Assembly: GCA_017163975.1 (NCBI GenBank)
Contig: JAFFSR010000136.1
Span: 13,389,501-13,453,500 of the forward strand
DNA length: 64,000 nt
Reading direction: 5' to 3'
Source: Anastatus disparis
Taxonomy: Eukaryota > Arthropoda > Insecta > Hymenoptera > Eupelmidae
The notes beneath the pieces are model-generated. The model was not told the origin of the DNA and ran no database searches. It saw nothing but the letters and a program-made list of their open reading frames with translations. Position 1 is the first letter of the stretch, and the number at the start of each line of letters is the position of its first letter. This document shows, in pieces, positions 49,801-64,000 of this stretch. A program made the position numbers and the translations under genes.

Positions 49801-52800
49801 GGTAAAATTGCAAAATTCCAAGAAATACCACACAAAGCGTATATTAGTCTTTAAATCTCCTCCTTTAAAAATTCCTTAAGAGCGCAAAGCAACCCTCAAA
49901 TCCAGCGAGCTTGCCATTAACATGTTATATGCAAGCCATTTTGCCCATGCGATATCCTTGAATTTCATATTCGTTTATGCATATATATGTTTAATCGCTT
50001 AGGTTAAAAACCTATACAATTTTTGACATATAACATTTTGCTTAAGCAACGTGAAAGTGGCTAAAGCATTTAAAATGAGGTTTACGTAGTGTGTCGTAAA
50101 GCTTTAAGCGTTAAGAAAACGTATATGTATATAGCCACATGTATAGGGAAAAATCACCACGAAATGGTGTATATATGTATGTATATACCTTATTATCCTC
50201 GGGGAAAAGTTGACTTTACGACGGCGCCGAAGCGTACAATTAAATGAATTTATGTATGCACCGCTTATAGTATATACTTTTTTTTTATGCGTTTTAGAGT
50301 ACGACGACGGCGACGAGGAACCTTCTTGTGTGTGTATATTGTATTATTATATATATAGATATACACGCATTTTCTGCGTATGTATGTAAGTTAGTTATGT
50401 GTACCTAAGACTTGACTTCACAATTGTTCAAAGTATAAATATGGAAAAAAGGTGGAGATAAAGTTCGTAACTTTTGAAAAATTATCGTTTGCGTAGGATC
50501 ATTTTTTTTCTTTTCTCTTTTTAAATTTTATTGTAAAGTTATGAAGTTTTTGAAAATTTTTGTTTATATTTCTCGTGCACTATGTATAACCTAATATTAA
50601 AGGGGTGTTATAAGGTATATGATTTACACATAGTTAAGGATATGACGTACTTTCAAGTACTTTAATCTTATATCAAGATTTAAAAAAAAATATTACATGT
50701 ATTCCGATGATAAATATTACTGTAATAACATTATGAAACATTTTGAAAAATATGAAAATTATTCAGATTATACAATTTTGAATTTGCATATTTTTCTTAT
50801 AGCAAAAATATCTTATATTTTTTTTATTTTCAATAATATAAAAGAAATAATAATAAAAAAGATTTTGTCTTTTACGACAATTTTTCTACATAGTATACAA
50901 CGCGTAAATGAAATATCTCAACATTAAATTTTTACCTCACCCTAGAGTCAAGTTTAATGGTCAATATTTCATTAGTTGTCTTTTCAAAATAAGTTTTTTA
51001 TTATTATTCATTGTTATATCTTCCTCTTGCATTCTGCTTTCTTCCTTCCTGTTTTTCAAGTATACTGTACGTCTACAAGCTTAGCCATAAGTATTATATT
51101 TAAGAATTTGTAATGCTCCATTGATTTCTGTGATAATTGTAATTCGCATAATAACAAAAACCATTAGCGTTACTATGTAATATTTCTCTTACTTTATTTT
51201 TTTTTTTATTATTTTCATGTCAGTTGTTGTCTGCTTCTCATAATGCATATAGGATATATAAAATCTTGTCGGAATCAATATGTAAAATAAGAATCGATTT
51301 TATTACTAAGGAAGTTGGAAGTTAATGCTTAATAAAGTATCTTTAAAATATATTCATAATATGATTTTTTAAAGGATACAGGATATCTTGGAGTTCATCG
51401 ATTTCCATATCCGATTATGTGGTATAACAAATATGTGGAAACATTAATTATTTGTTGAAAGGAAATTATTTAATTTATTATTCAATTACTTATTTAACTT
51501 ATAAATTTTTAGATTTATGATAGTATTTTTTTTTACATTGATAATATTTTGATTAACATGTATTCAAGTAATAATTGACTTCAATTTTAGTTACGATGAA
51601 AAAAAGAAAAACAGAATATGATAGAAAAAGTTATTGTTTCGTATACATCACGTATTTTTACATTACAATATTATTTTACAAAAGTTTCAAAACATAAAAA
51701 TTTTTTTTCTTTCCTTTTTTTCTATGAAAATAAAAGTTTTGTCAAGCAGAGTTGTAAAAAATTCAATCACTTTTTCAATTCCAAAAAAATGAATAATGAA
51801 AAAAGTTTCATTTCATCCTCGCTTCTCATTTTTCTGCTTTCCAACTGCGCATGATGAATTGACGTATCCATCGAGGTGTGTCAATAGTTAGTGCGTCTCA
51901 AATGAATTCGCAAGAAAAATTTTCATCGAAATTGTATTTTCTGTTATTAATTTTTTTTTAACAGACGCAAAACTGTTATGTACGCAGCTGAGAAACGAAT
52001 GGAATAACATAACCACAAGAGAAATTAGCGTGTACACGACGATTGATTTATTTAAAAAGAAAAAAAATGTTATGATCGATAATATTTATTACGTCTTGTC
52101 AGTTAAATTATGATGAAGAAAGGCGAGGGAGGCTACTCTTGCGTATCGCTTTTATGCAAAGTTTATGGGTCTTAAAGGTATATAAGGAATGATTTTACTT
52201 TCGTTAATCGCTATACGAATTACTTGTCAAAAAAAAAGATGATAATGTTTACCTTTTTAATTTCATGCTTGTTTGCGCGTTTCTCTTTTATTTTTTCTGC
52301 CAAGATTTTGATTAATTGGCTCACTGAAATTTGACGCTAACGATAATATTAATTGAATTATTCAAACAAGATGATTGTTATTGAGTGAATAAATTTATTT
52401 GATTTAAAAATGTTTAAATTGTTTAAATATAAATAAAACAAAAATAACATTTTTTTTAAATGACAATTTTTTTCAAAACTATTTTCACTTAACATTCTCG
52501 TGTAAACACAAGAGATAAAGATTTCACACGACTTAAAACAAAAGCATGCTGATTTGTTATTTTATAGGCTTTACATTCTTTACTAATGCAAATGTTGTAC
52601 TGGCTAATTTTAAAAAGGCAAAATTGTAATTACTTAAGTATTTTCTGCAATAAAAATTGACTGTTTATTATTAAATTTGACAGTTAAATTTAATATTAAC
52701 TGTCTTTAAAATCGACTTTCATTTCAAAATTTCAAGAACTTTTAAGAATTTTTATTTATTTTTGTTTTACATGTAATGTAATATAATATAGTAAAATAAT

Positions 52801-55800
52801 AGCAATTTAATGATTGAAAATTATGTTATAAAGGCTGAAACAATATTTCTTAACAATAATCAGACAAAATCTACTTTGAAAGCATTAAAAATTAATTTTC
52901 TCAAAATCAAAAGAATTTAAAAAGATAAAAAGAAAAAAAAACGTATCCTAATCGTCCTTATCAAATCCACGTATATAAAAGCCTTAACCATATACTCATA
53001 AAATAACATTCCATTGTGAAATATAAAAAAAAGAAAAATAAGGACTGGGTTGTTGATACTTTTATATACCTTCCGAAGGCAGAAACGTGCCACTTGAGCT
53101 TCAATACCCTCACGAATAGGGCCTCCAATAAATTGTATAATACGCCGATGTAGAAAGAGAGAAAGAGAGAAAGCGAAGTCTAACGTAATCTCTTTGGATT
53201 GAGGAAAAGCTTCTATATATCCATATATACATCGGGTATAAGAAGGCATCATATACAGCCCTTTTTTCCTTATTATTTTTTGTTGTTTTACTCTCTCTCC
53301 CTATGATGCAGCACACAATGTACCGTCAATCAATGAAGGGAAATAGTATAGAGAAGAAGAGATGCGCTTGAGTAGTAGAAGAAAAAGAGAAAGAGAGGAT
53401 ATGCCTTTTAAAGGCCATATTAGTACTGACGATCTATCGCGGGACATTATAAGAAGAAGTAGAAGAAGAAGGAGATACAGTATATACGTCTATCCCATGT
53501 CTTATACTACTTCCGGACGCCGTGACTTTATGAAAAGCGTATATACTATATACTTCAACAACAGCAACAACAACAGCCACATCAACAGCAACAAACAACA
53601 CAACTACCTGGCGCGGGGGTCTCCTTTCTAATATATATATATATGTATATACATAACCTCTCCTATTTCTTATTCTTCGTAATTACGACTGATTTGTAAT
53701 TAACTATCGTCCTATACCGAATACAAGAAGGGGATGAGAGGAGGATAAGCAGGAGGAGAACGCAAAAGCTAATGGACCAAGGAAAAAGGGCCTTTTGTAA
53801 AGAAAAATATTAGCTCCGCTAAAGGTTTTTTAACTATTTTTATTGAACAAAGAAGAAGCTTTTATATATATAATCGCCAGTATCGCTATCGTAAATCACC
53901 TCGTAAAAGGATTATAAACTTTTTTTTTTAAACTTTTTTATTTATCTTCTTTCTGTTTGGTTTAAAGTTGAAGTTTTGTTTGTTTAAGATGATCCTTATT
54001 TTTTTTCTTTTTAAAGAGAAGAGAAAGAGATATAAAGGAGCAATTTTCAATTGCAAGGTTGCTTTTTGTAAATAAATTGAGAGAGAGATGAAAAGTTGTG
54101 ATAGAAGAGCTATGGATGGTATGTCCGGTTACGTTATTAATTGAGCTATTGATGGCTTATGCTTTGATGGAAAATCAAGATAGTTGAATTATAGAAAAAG
54201 TGAAATTATTTCATTATTTCTAATCATTAAAGTTATTAGTGTAAGATAAAATTTTATTATTTCATACTTGTGCAATTATTAAGATAAATAACATTATTAA
54301 AATATTTATCAAAAAATAAACAAATTTTTTTAAAATTAATTAAGTTTTTATTTTTTTATAAAAAATATATTTGATTTTCAGAAAAATTATTCTTTTAATT
54401 AAAATTCAAAGTTTCTTTTTCCATTTGTTGAAATAAATTCTCAATACCACCTTGCTTACTGATTATATTTTTATTTATTCCCTTGTGCTGTCAATGACGT
54501 AGTACCGTGTAATTTGTCAAACGTTCCTCATTTTGCCATTTTCAGCTTTTCTTTATTAAAAAAACACGGTTTCTACACGTTTTCTGTGCAACCTAGGTCA
54601 TTCCACTACCGGCAAAATTATTCATTTTTTTCTGTATACCTATTCGTTGCATATTACGTTTTACTCGGTCTACTACTAAACACGAACAAAACATTTTTTT
54701 TTCTTTCTTCTTCATCATCTTCAAAGCAAACATAATATTTATTAGCCTGTCTTAGGCGTTGAAAGTGCCAATAACAGCTATAAGTTTTTACAAATGATAT
54801 TATAACGAAGAAAACAAGAGGAAGAAGAAGAAAACTCAAATCCGGTATAACGTTAGTAGCTTCATATGATTTTTATTATTTAATTAATTTTTTTTATACT
54901 CTCTCATGTTAGCGAGGTTATGTTTTATTAAATTCGAACGCTGTTTTAATAGAGGAAACTACTGACGGTTATTTTCAATCAGAAAAGCGGCTTCTTTTTT
55001 TTTGTTCGTATACATAGCTAAAGGAGAATACACACACCGGCGTTAAGTGAAACATGTCTTAATTGCTTAGGGAAATGTGTATGATTGAGTTGTCCGTAAT
55101 TGAATAGAACGGAATGGGAAATTGAATTCTTTTCTTTTTTTGCAAAGAATATATATATTTACTTTTAATAAATACATTTTTTTTTGCATTCATAATAACG
55201 ACTTTGTACTGTTTTAATTGAATAATGTAAACGCATTAAATAAAATAGCTAATGTTTGTAAAAAAAACTTATAAAAATTATAAAAATTGACAATTAATTT
55301 TTCCTTCTTCATTTTTTAAAAATTGATGTATGACATTTTAAGTAAACGTCAAGAAAAGCCAAAGCACTGAAAGAAACGATCGACCGTTAATTACCAATAA
55401 ACGTTTCTCATAAGTAAAGTTCTTCTCTACATACCTATATATACACGTACAGCTTCACTGTGTATATACAATTCTTACTTAGCTGCGCGTCATGCTGCCA
55501 GCCATGTAGGAGGCATGCGTGCGTGTATTCACGTATTATCCTTTTAACAAAACGTTCTCTCTCTCTTTCTCTCTCTTATATATACTAGAACTGCACTTTA
55601 TCATGTACATCCCTATGGTGTGTCAGCTATGTTAGAGTATATACAGGAGGATAAGCTTTTTTCTCACGTGTCTTACTGGGTTACATGCCCTAGCGGTATA
55701 TATAACGACACACTTTAATCCATCGATCATTATAGATTTTAACCTTTATTTTTTTGCGCTCACGCGTATGTAACGTCGACAAATCATTGTTACTTCAAAG

Positions 55801-56908
55801 TCTTATTATATTGCTTATTCTCTTAATCGTTTTTTCTCTTCTGCATAAAACGCAGGATGCTTTCCGGTTATAAAAGGACTACTGGTGTTTGCTTAGTAAT
55901 GTATGTATTTATGTGTTATTTGAAATTTTAAGTACGGAAATGCTTGGGTATATATAAAGATTGTTACGAGTTAATGCAAGTTACAGTAAGAGAATGATTT
56001 ACTGGTAACTTTTGTTGCTTTTTTTCACGTTTAACGATTAAGTCAATTATTATTAAATATGACATTATATTTACCATGTTTATAAATGTTGAAGTTTTAT
56101 AAATGAGTTGATTATCTGTGACACATTTTGTAACGTGTAACATGTAAAGCTTTATTGAAAACATTTTTTGTTTTGTTTTCAAACTACACAATGAACGAAG
56201 TTATGTTCAACAACGTACAACGTATATATCTACACGAGAGAATGAAATTCTATAAGCGTATTTATGTTCGAGCAAATGATACTGTTACATTAATATGCAT
56301 AAATATGCCTTTGGAACATTGTATTATTGTAACATTAATAGATTGAGCAAATTCATTAATCGATTAAACGCTATTTAAATTATCATATTGATTGTTGATA
56401 TCATGTTTATTGATAAATACATGATATTCAATTAAAATTACTACCTTGTCGTTACATTTATGTATGATATTGTCGTTACATTTATGTATAATTTTTTAAT
56501 AATTAGAATGCAAAAATATCATCTTTTTATCGATTAATAAAAATGTAGTTTTCGCTGCACATAATATAATATAATGTACTTCGAAATGATTATAATAATT
56601 ATATCATGACAGTTGTCGACAATAATATAAATTTTTCAGCTCTCGAGTCACGCTAAAGAAATAAGAAGAAACGAAAAAAAAAGAAAATCTCTACCGCATT
56701 CCTTAGTAGCTTGACTACCGTACACTACAAACTAGTAATGTACTTTTGCCTTTTAACCCTTTCTCAATTGGTTAAATAAAAATCTATTCCTCCACTCCCT
56801 CCACAACTTCTTTGGACGGTATATATGTGTGCACATATGAGCTTGCCTATGCGACGTAACGCGTTATCAGTAATATTTATTTGCTAAAGAAAAACCGTTA
56901 TACGCGCC

Positions 56909-56910
<2 letters not shown>
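46807..56910. other. Noncoding, regulatory-like DNA
   Basis: No supportable gene over about 10 kb. The stretch mixes AT-rich segments with CT/GA tracts, AGAAGAAGAAG runs (about 53345-53475), a CAACAG-rich tract (about 53555-53600) and short TA runs (47695-47716, 53631-53645). Frames on both strands are simple-sequence artefacts. Confidence 0.5.
47695..47716. repeat. (TA)n microsatellite
   Basis: About 22 bases of uninterrupted TA. Confidence 0.9.

Positions 56911-56958
<48 letters not shown>
56911..56958. repeat. Compound (TA)n(TG)n microsatellite
   Basis: About 38 bases of TA followed by TGTGTGTGT, a common transition type in insect genomes. Confidence 0.92.
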
Positions 56959-56959
<1 letters not shown>

Positions 56960-58563
56960 ATAAGCAGCTGGTGTAGCCCATTGGTTCTTTAGCGCGAAAA
57001 ACCGGCCCTTAATTATGTCGTTCGCGGCTTGTGCATACTCTCTTGGACTCTCCTTTTATGGGACTCATAGATATCTTGATTATACTCGTTGTGTGTATAT
57101 ATGTATAGCCTATACACCGACAGACGTATATATGCACTATAACAACATAGCTTTATATACCTTATATTCTCGTGAGTTGGCTTTGGAATTTGTATTATTT
57201 TTATTCTTTTTATTTCCTTTATTTTCTTTTCGTCAATAACTAAAGTAATTATACAGTAACGAAAATTGCCTTTCTTACCTTTTTTTTCCTTTAAATGCTT
57301 GGTCAATTTGGTATATCTTATCTATTATTTTATTTAATGGGTATATACATGGAGAGTTAAGTGATACAAGAAAAGAGGAAAAATTATTTTTTATGATCAA
57401 ATATTATTGTCATAAAATAAAGTAATTAATTGAAGAAAAATTTCAAAATTTTTAAATTTTAAGTTTAGCAAATATTTGAGAAAAATAAAAGCGGAAAATT
57501 TTTAGTTAATTGTTTTTCATTATTTATACTTATTACTGTTAATTAAGAATCAATTATAAAATGCAGTTTTAGATAGTTTTCATTAAATAATACCTATTTC
57601 ACAGTTGCTAGTATCGGAAGGAAATTGAATATGTTAATAATTACGATTATTAATCTCTTATCTAATCTTTATCGATTAATTTTTCTGAAAATTCAATTTT
57701 AATTAGCAATTGATATTAATGACATGTATACAGTTTCTTGTAATTACTGGTGTATTAATATATTTTGGAGATACAGTTATACCGATAAAATGTTTATATG
57801 AAAATTAAAATAGTCAAGACTTCTGTCGACATGTATAATGCTCATATTATCATGCCATCAAACAATATCTTAAATCTTTTCGTGTTCCTATCCTATCTTA
57901 AGTTTTTCCATTATCTCAATTTTCCCTTCATCAATCCTTTATACCCACTCGTGACCATGCAATATGTCAACAGCATCATCATGTCTTAAAAAAAACAAAC
58001 GAAAAGAAAAAATAACGTACATTGCACTTTAAGATGACAAATCAGTGTAGACTCCTTTGTATATCTTAAATACTTGGCGCGCACGATGACCTTAACATTT
58101 TGGAGTACAAAACTATAACCACACACAAGTATTGTATATCCAATGATTCACCGTATACTTCGAATTCCAATGCTCCTCTCTCTCTTTTTTTTAAGACAGG
58201 ATCCATAATATGCATACGGGATGAAAAAAAAGATGACGCTTAAGAACTCATTGTCTCGAATATACATATGCCTTTTACGAAAGATACTCTTCTCAAGAGA
58301 CCAAGAAGGAATCTTTCTTTATTTGTGTTTTGGATGTGTGTATATATGTATTTATGGTTGCAAAGCAGTGTATTGCAAGTACCGTTTCTTTTATTCTCAA
58401 CCTCAAACTTGTTGGCCCGGGCTAAGAACGAGAATTTTTCATCTGTCGCAGATTCATTCATTTACCATTTCGCTTTCTCTTCCTTCCTTCATTTTTTTTG
58501 CTTCTCTTTTGCGCGACGGCGTAAAGGACCTCGAGCTATTTTTCACGCGACAACAGGAAAGCG

Positions 58564-58594
<31 letters not shown>

Positions 58595-59354
58595 TTTTTT
58601 TTGTGTTTATACTTTTTTATTTTTGTACAAAAGAAGGTAGGAGCGCTGAAAGGACCTTGCTGGAGCGCGTTTTTAATGAGGCAGATTTTTCTTTACGACG
58701 GAAAACAGCATTGAGTGAAATGAAAAATATATATTCGGGAGTAAGGTTTCGCCGCGGTATGAATTTATAAATGGAGATAACAGTGAGTTTTTTGTTCTGA
58801 CGAGATTTACCGTTATAATTTCGTGTTTTTTAGTTTTTATTTTTTGAAAAATTTGCATTGATACAATCTTTTGTCACGTTAAATATTTATTTTAATGCAA
58901 ATTAGTTTGTCCTTACTGCAATTTGTTCGCGTCAATTTTCTATATTTTTTCAACTTTCTCATTCAATGCAAAATGATACTTTTTTTGAAATTTTTTTTTG
59001 GATTTCACGCAAAGGAAATATTTTTGTAATAATTACCATGAAAATTATGATAATTCTTGGACAAAATGACTTCGGGGATCTTTTACAGGTAATTTTTAAA
59101 TTTAATCCTATCCGACACTAGAATATTTATTAAACCATTAATAAATTTTACCTTTACATTTAGTGAAAATAACGGTTGATAATGTTAACAAGAAATTTAA
59201 TGCAAATTTGTGAGCATATTAAATAATTTTTACTACTTGGTCTGGGTAATTTTAATTGTACTTTTGTATAAAATTTATCTTAAAGTGAATCGCAAGAGAA
59301 TTTTAGTTGATTTTCATCTAATGGGTAATGTTATCAAAAATCATCTAAACATTT
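56959..59354. other. Noncoding, regulatory-like DNA
   Basis: No supportable gene. A pyrimidine-rich strand bias around 58170-58530 creates long Ser/Phe/Leu frames that overlap in several frames and are not credible. Confidence 0.5.
58564..58591. repeat. (TA)n microsatellite
   Basis: About 28 bases of uninterrupted TA. Confidence 0.92.
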
Positions 59355-59545
59355 GAGGTGCCAGTGGCTCAGTTGGTAAAGTGATGGATTCGTAATCTTG
59401 AGGTCCCGAGTTCGAATCCCGCTCTCGGCTAATTTATACAAGCACCACTGTACGTTACATATGCTTTCTTAACAAACATACTGAAATCCTCCGTTGTTAA
59501 TTAGAATCGTAATGATATCATAAATACGGCAACGTTAAAATAGAA
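59355..59545 (+). mobile_element. tRNA-derived SINE, copy 2
   Basis: Same layout as the copy at 35160: A box TGGCTCAGTTGG (59365-59376), B box GAGTTCGAATCC (59408-59419, a perfect consensus), the shared body (CAAGCACCACTGTA, CTCCGTTGTTAATTAG, ATCGTAATGAT, CGGCAACGTTAAA) and an A-rich tail. The anticodon position reads CGT here. The body shows several small differences from copy 1. Confidence 0.87.
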
Positions 59546-62500
59546 AAAAAAATTAATTAGTTAAATAACTTTTAAATAAGTGATGTACAATTGTTTAGCA
59601 ATATTTTTTAATGTTTAAAGGATTAAAAATATTCTAAATCATTTTAAAATATTCATTTTTATGTTTATCAATTTTTTTCTTCTTGCATAAAAAAAGTTTT
59701 TGAATAAATTAATTTTATTTTTTTCTACTAAAAAATATAACATAAAGAAATTTTCCAATTGTTTTTCAATATTTTTTATCTTAGTAAATAAAACATGTCA
59801 GAATAAAAATGTAATATATATCCGAATAATGTAAAAATAACAATAATTCACGTACAAAATATAGTTTTGAAAAAAGACCTTTAGACTACTTAAAACCCTT
59901 TTTCGAACTGCAATGATACTTATCCTGCTGCAAGCATTAGCGTTCTAATGAATTTCTTGAAAAACGTATAAATATTCTTTCTCATTATGCATACAATATT
60001 ACCATATGCCCACATTACATACTTCGACTCGTAAAAAGCTCGGATATACCTAAAAGAAGGTATCTTTTGAAAGTAATTCTTTGAAAAAGAGCTTCTCCTT
60101 CTCCTTCTCCATATTCTTTAACTATTTTAATGACACAGCTGTTCTTATGTGTGCATAGGATAAAAGAAAGAAGGGATATACGTATAAGAGAAAAGAGATA
60201 ATAATTTAATAGCATCGTCGTAGAAATCGCGAGCAAAACTGCCCATATACATTGACATAAACCATATTCTTGTAGAAATTTATAGTGATGCTTCAGGCGG
60301 GAAAAGAAGGAGGTAGGGGGCGCTCTTTTAAATAATTTAATTATACATGTATCTCGAATGAAGAAAGAGAGTCAAGAATTTCGAGAGCTTTATGTCGATA
60401 TTTCAAGCACAACGTTGTGCGCATACGTACACCCATACACATACATACAATGTGTAATATGTAAAAAGGTGCTTAAAATGATAGTGTGTTACGCGATGTG
60501 TTGTGGATTACAAGAAGAAGCTTTTTATGGGATCGATGATCGACGATGATAAAGGTGGACCTATTGGCGTCGATATATCGAGATCAATATGCCTGATATA
60601 TTTACGATAGTTCTTATTTATTTTTTTAACCCTATGTGTGTTTAACGCAATTGTTTATTGGGATAGGTGTGCCTAATGCTATTTGTACATCGGTTTATAA
60701 ATTAACCGATGTTTTTATAAGAATATCGTGATACGATACTGAAGATCTTTAAATAAAATAGATTCTACTATAAATATTATGGCGATACTTTTTTTCTTGT
60801 TTGATTATATACAATTCTGACTTGGTATTTATTATTTGTAAGTTTTATAGATCATGCGTTAGATTAAATTTACTTTCTTAGCATGATACCTGTAAATTAT
60901 ATTAAGTTCTTATCGTAATACAACGAAATGATAAATGATAAACAATTAACACCGTAATATTCCTATAATTCAGCTTTAATTTTTAGATTGTAGTTAGTGA
61001 ATTATTAGTGGAACTAGATCGATTTAAATGTGTATTATATTCGCGTTAAAGGTAGGAAACGTTGTTATTTAGAACCGAATTTATTAAGTGATTTTTCTGA
61101 ATAATTAGGTTAATAGAATATTTTAATGCTTTCAGTCACACATTTGAAATTTAATACTCATGGTTTTTTCGTCTTTAATTAATTCATTATAAAGAATTAC
61201 CAACCATTCGCATGATTATTATACTTACTAGTGCTCTAAGAACTATAAGCTTAATGATAAAAAAGTGGATGTTTTGTAAAAAATTGCTTTAAACATGGAA
61301 AAACTGAAGAAAAAATGGTAAAATGCTGAGCGTCCTACTGTGACACAAAGGGTTAACGAATTTTTACTTTCTATATTGATAAAATGTTTTTTAAATCACA
61401 ATAAAAATCGCTAAAAAATGCTCTGACGATCAGTAATCGTGAGCTGCAGCTCACGATAGAGAATATTTAGCAGATAGCTGAATCAAAAGTCAAGAGTGTC
61501 AAGGTGAAAATAACGGATTACAAAAATACGTTAAAAATAATTAAAAAAGTTTATTTAAAATACATACATTTTGGCAAGTTTGAATTTTAGCGATCTGATA
61601 AAAATCAGCGCGACACTGTCGTGATCGAATTTATAATAAATTTTATTGTGAAGCACAATAAAAATTACCCAGGTACAACAGTAAAAATTATTAATAACAT
61701 CTCTAAAAATATTTATTGAATTTTTTATAAAAATTATTAACCGTTATTTTGACTAGGTGGGAAGGTCAAGTATGTAAACGGTCTAATAAATATTTTATTG
61801 ACATACAAGATTAATTTTAAAAGTTATATGTAAAAGATTCCTGAAAGTTATTTTGTGCCAGGATTACTATGATTTTCATGGCAATTATTACAGAAACATA
61901 TTCTTCGTGTATATTCAAATAAAAAAAAGTGGCTAATGTTGTATCCAAGTAGAAACTATCTGAGAGTATTCAAATGTTGAGCTTCTTTTGTATACTTCAA
62001 TGAATTTGAAATTAAACCAAAATTATTCAAACTTGCAAATTTGAAGTTAAAATTATTGAAACTTCGTAACGGATACTCATCAGTCTCATGAGTATAGGTC
62101 CAAAGTTAAAACTCCAGAGAGAATATATAGAAAAATTTCCATAATAATTTTCGCGTGATGATCCGCGAGCATCGTCGCAACAACAATTCTCTTCTTCTTC
62201 TTCTTGTTCATATTCTCTTTTGAAAGCGCGTTCTCTTTCTCTCCTCTGTTTTTCTTCTCTCAAAGTTCGCGGTGAAATGACAAAGGCATCTTAGGCAACG
62301 TATATCCTTCATTTCATACAGATACATAAGAGATCGCGTGTTGTTATAGCTATGATGGTTGGGTGCAATCGTGAGAGGTTCTCGAATTGCGCCGCATGTT
62401 CCGCCCGGAGCCAAAAACAACGGGAGATTTGAGAGAGAAAGAGAGAAAAAAAAACGAGTAAAGAAAAGAATCCTTTGCCACGTCTCGAAAATCATCTCTA

Positions 62501-64000
62501 TACGGTTGCATATATACATATACGTTATATCGTTTATAAAGCTCCGACCTTTGGCATTTACGATGGTATATGTATAAAGAACCCTGTTATACACCTGAGG
62601 GCCTAAAGTTTTGAATTCTTTTTTCAAAACTTGTAGAGCCTAATCAATGGAAATTGCAGCATGCGAGTTCAAGAATAAGAAGTATAGTTCTGTGGAAAAA
62701 AATTTTAAAAAATAAAGTTCGTCTAAGATTTTACTGTTATGTGAGCTTAGTTAAAAATCGTGCGTACGTTTTTTCATACTTTATAATCCCTATGGAGAAA
62801 TTTTTCGTCAATTTGGGATGTTAAGTATGGTAAGTTGTATGAGGATGATGTGATGCATAGACACAATAAGGTTTCTTCTCAAAGTATTGTAATTTATGGA
62901 AATGATGGTACAATTTGGAGAAATTTTTCAAAATGCCGTTACATATTTATATACCTATTATAGACTAAAATTTGTATTAATCAATTATTTTTTATCTGAA
63001 TTTTAAATTTTAATGCTTGATTAATTATTTTTTTAGACTCTCTTGAATACTAATCTTGTATAAAAAACTAAGGTAAGGTCAAACATCCGTATATTTTATC
63101 CTTAAAAAGATAATCTTCCCGACATATAAGATTACAAGCTTTACGCGGAAAAATCGTGATACATAATAAATCATTTGACGCAATTATACGCGTACGCATA
63201 ACAAGTATCACTCGTACATACAAGTGATTCTCGAAAACACAACCATAATTAACTTAAAGCAACTCAATTCATCAAGAAAATCTAAAAAAAAAGTATATCC
63301 AAAGCCATATTTACTAAAATGTTCACACACCATAAGTATGATATAAATACGGCTTCTCAAGATTTTCCCGCGCGAGCGCGAAAAGCGTCTAAAGTCATAA
63401 CTCACGATTTCATGCAATGGCAAGAGTAACAGCCAGCAGCAGCACACCAGCGGATTATCATTCCGGAAAGTGGAATATATGTATATACACAAGCAGTAAG
63501 TATTACTAACCAAATCGTGACATTTCTTCGTGCCAAACCATAACCACTACAGCCTCTCCAAATATATATATATATAGATATATTCCATATACTGTCTCTA
63601 GAATTCAGAAAACGACGTAACCAAGCATATAATGCGGGAATGTCAGATAAAAGGTATCTTACGCAACTCTGCATACTGTGCACATCAGGGTTACATTTTG
63701 GTTCAGGCGCGTGTCTATATGCCTCCTTTACTTCATTGCGCAATCATATCTATAGATGCACCCGTGGAGCACGTGCACAGCCAGCTTTGAGGAATGTAAA
63801 AAAAGAAAAGATTTTTCGCGTGAGATTCAAAACGTTTGAAAGTGATGTAAAGAGTTGCAGAGAGATTGGTACGTTTAAACTTTTGAAATTCATAGTCATT
63901 TAATAAACTGACTAAACGCTTATTAACCGCAATTTTTTTTATTTAATGATATATATGTTGTGTGTTTGTGTCAAAATTTTAAAGTTTACAGAATATTTAG
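59546..64000. other. Noncoding, regulatory-like DNA
   Basis: No supportable gene to the window edge. It contains a perfect 22-bp palindrome at 61436-61457 (listed separately), CTTCTTCTTCTT (about 62191) and GC-richer patches near 62385-62410 and 63367-63385. The frames near 63402-63903 overlap on both strands and lack conserved character, though an exon of a gene lying to the right cannot be excluded. Confidence 0.45.
61436..61457. repeat. Perfect 22-bp palindrome
   Basis: ATCGTGAGCTG followed directly by its exact complement, with no spacer. It contains the E-box-like and PstI-type core GCTGCAGC. It could be a dimeric transcription-factor site or a chance palindrome. Confidence 0.8.

Noticed and set aside
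58221..58640. Overlapping frames of 107-139 codons
   Set aside because: They result from a pyrimidine-rich strand bias and a TA microsatellite and show no conserved character.
62208..62627. 139-codon minus-strand frame
   Set aside because: Simple-sequence content (CTTCTT, GAGAGA) and an opposing frame; no domain or splice support.

Overview
The window looks like a piece of an AT-rich insect nuclear genome. Genes are split by short GT-AG introns, coding exons are sparse, and most of the sequence is intergenic or intronic. The HAUS3, BOLA3, LysM-domain and RpS11 proteins are clearly metazoan. A hymenopteran source is my best guess from overall style, but the sequence does not prove it. There is no bacterial operon, CRISPR array or phage.

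Layout. (1) About 1-5,850 is a regulatory-looking compartment rich in TATATA runs, CT/GA tracts and CpG-containing words. It holds one probable gene of unknown function on the minus strand (2990-3637). (2) About 5,850-12,600 is a compact minus-strand pair: HAUS3, an augmin subunit rebuilt here from nine exons, and BOLA3, a mitochondrial Fe-S assembly factor rebuilt from four exons. (3) About 12,600-26,700 is a dense field of DNA-transposon derivatives. It contains two hAT-type elements with exact 8-bp target duplications and several TA-flanked MITEs and foldbacks. It also contains a 2.76-kb element bounded by inverted repeats and filled with a ~69-bp satellite, an unexplained GC-richer island with two hairpins, and a broken exportin-1 (CRM1) copy. 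Two small genes of unknown function sit in this field (16266-16671 on minus, 25463-25988 on plus). (4) About 27,600-31,450 holds a LysM-domain membrane protein gene (plus) and RpS11 (minus). RpS11 hosts two related box C/D snoRNAs. (5) About 31,450-36,700 is AT-rich DNA with a second copy of one MITE, a tRNA-derived SINE and only weak hints of a plus-strand transcription unit. (6) About 36,700-64,000 returns to the composition of the left flank. I find no convincing coding exon there, only microsatellites, a second SINE copy and scattered palindromes. It reads like a large intergenic region or giant intron of a regulated gene.

The recognised genes are ordinary housekeeping functions (spindle microtubule nucleation, mitochondrial Fe-S delivery, endomembrane LysM protein, small ribosomal subunit) and do not form a pathway. 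The novelty is in the repeats: the satellite-filled element at 17660-20423, the hairpin/GC island at 22972-23520, and the doubled snoRNAs in RpS11.
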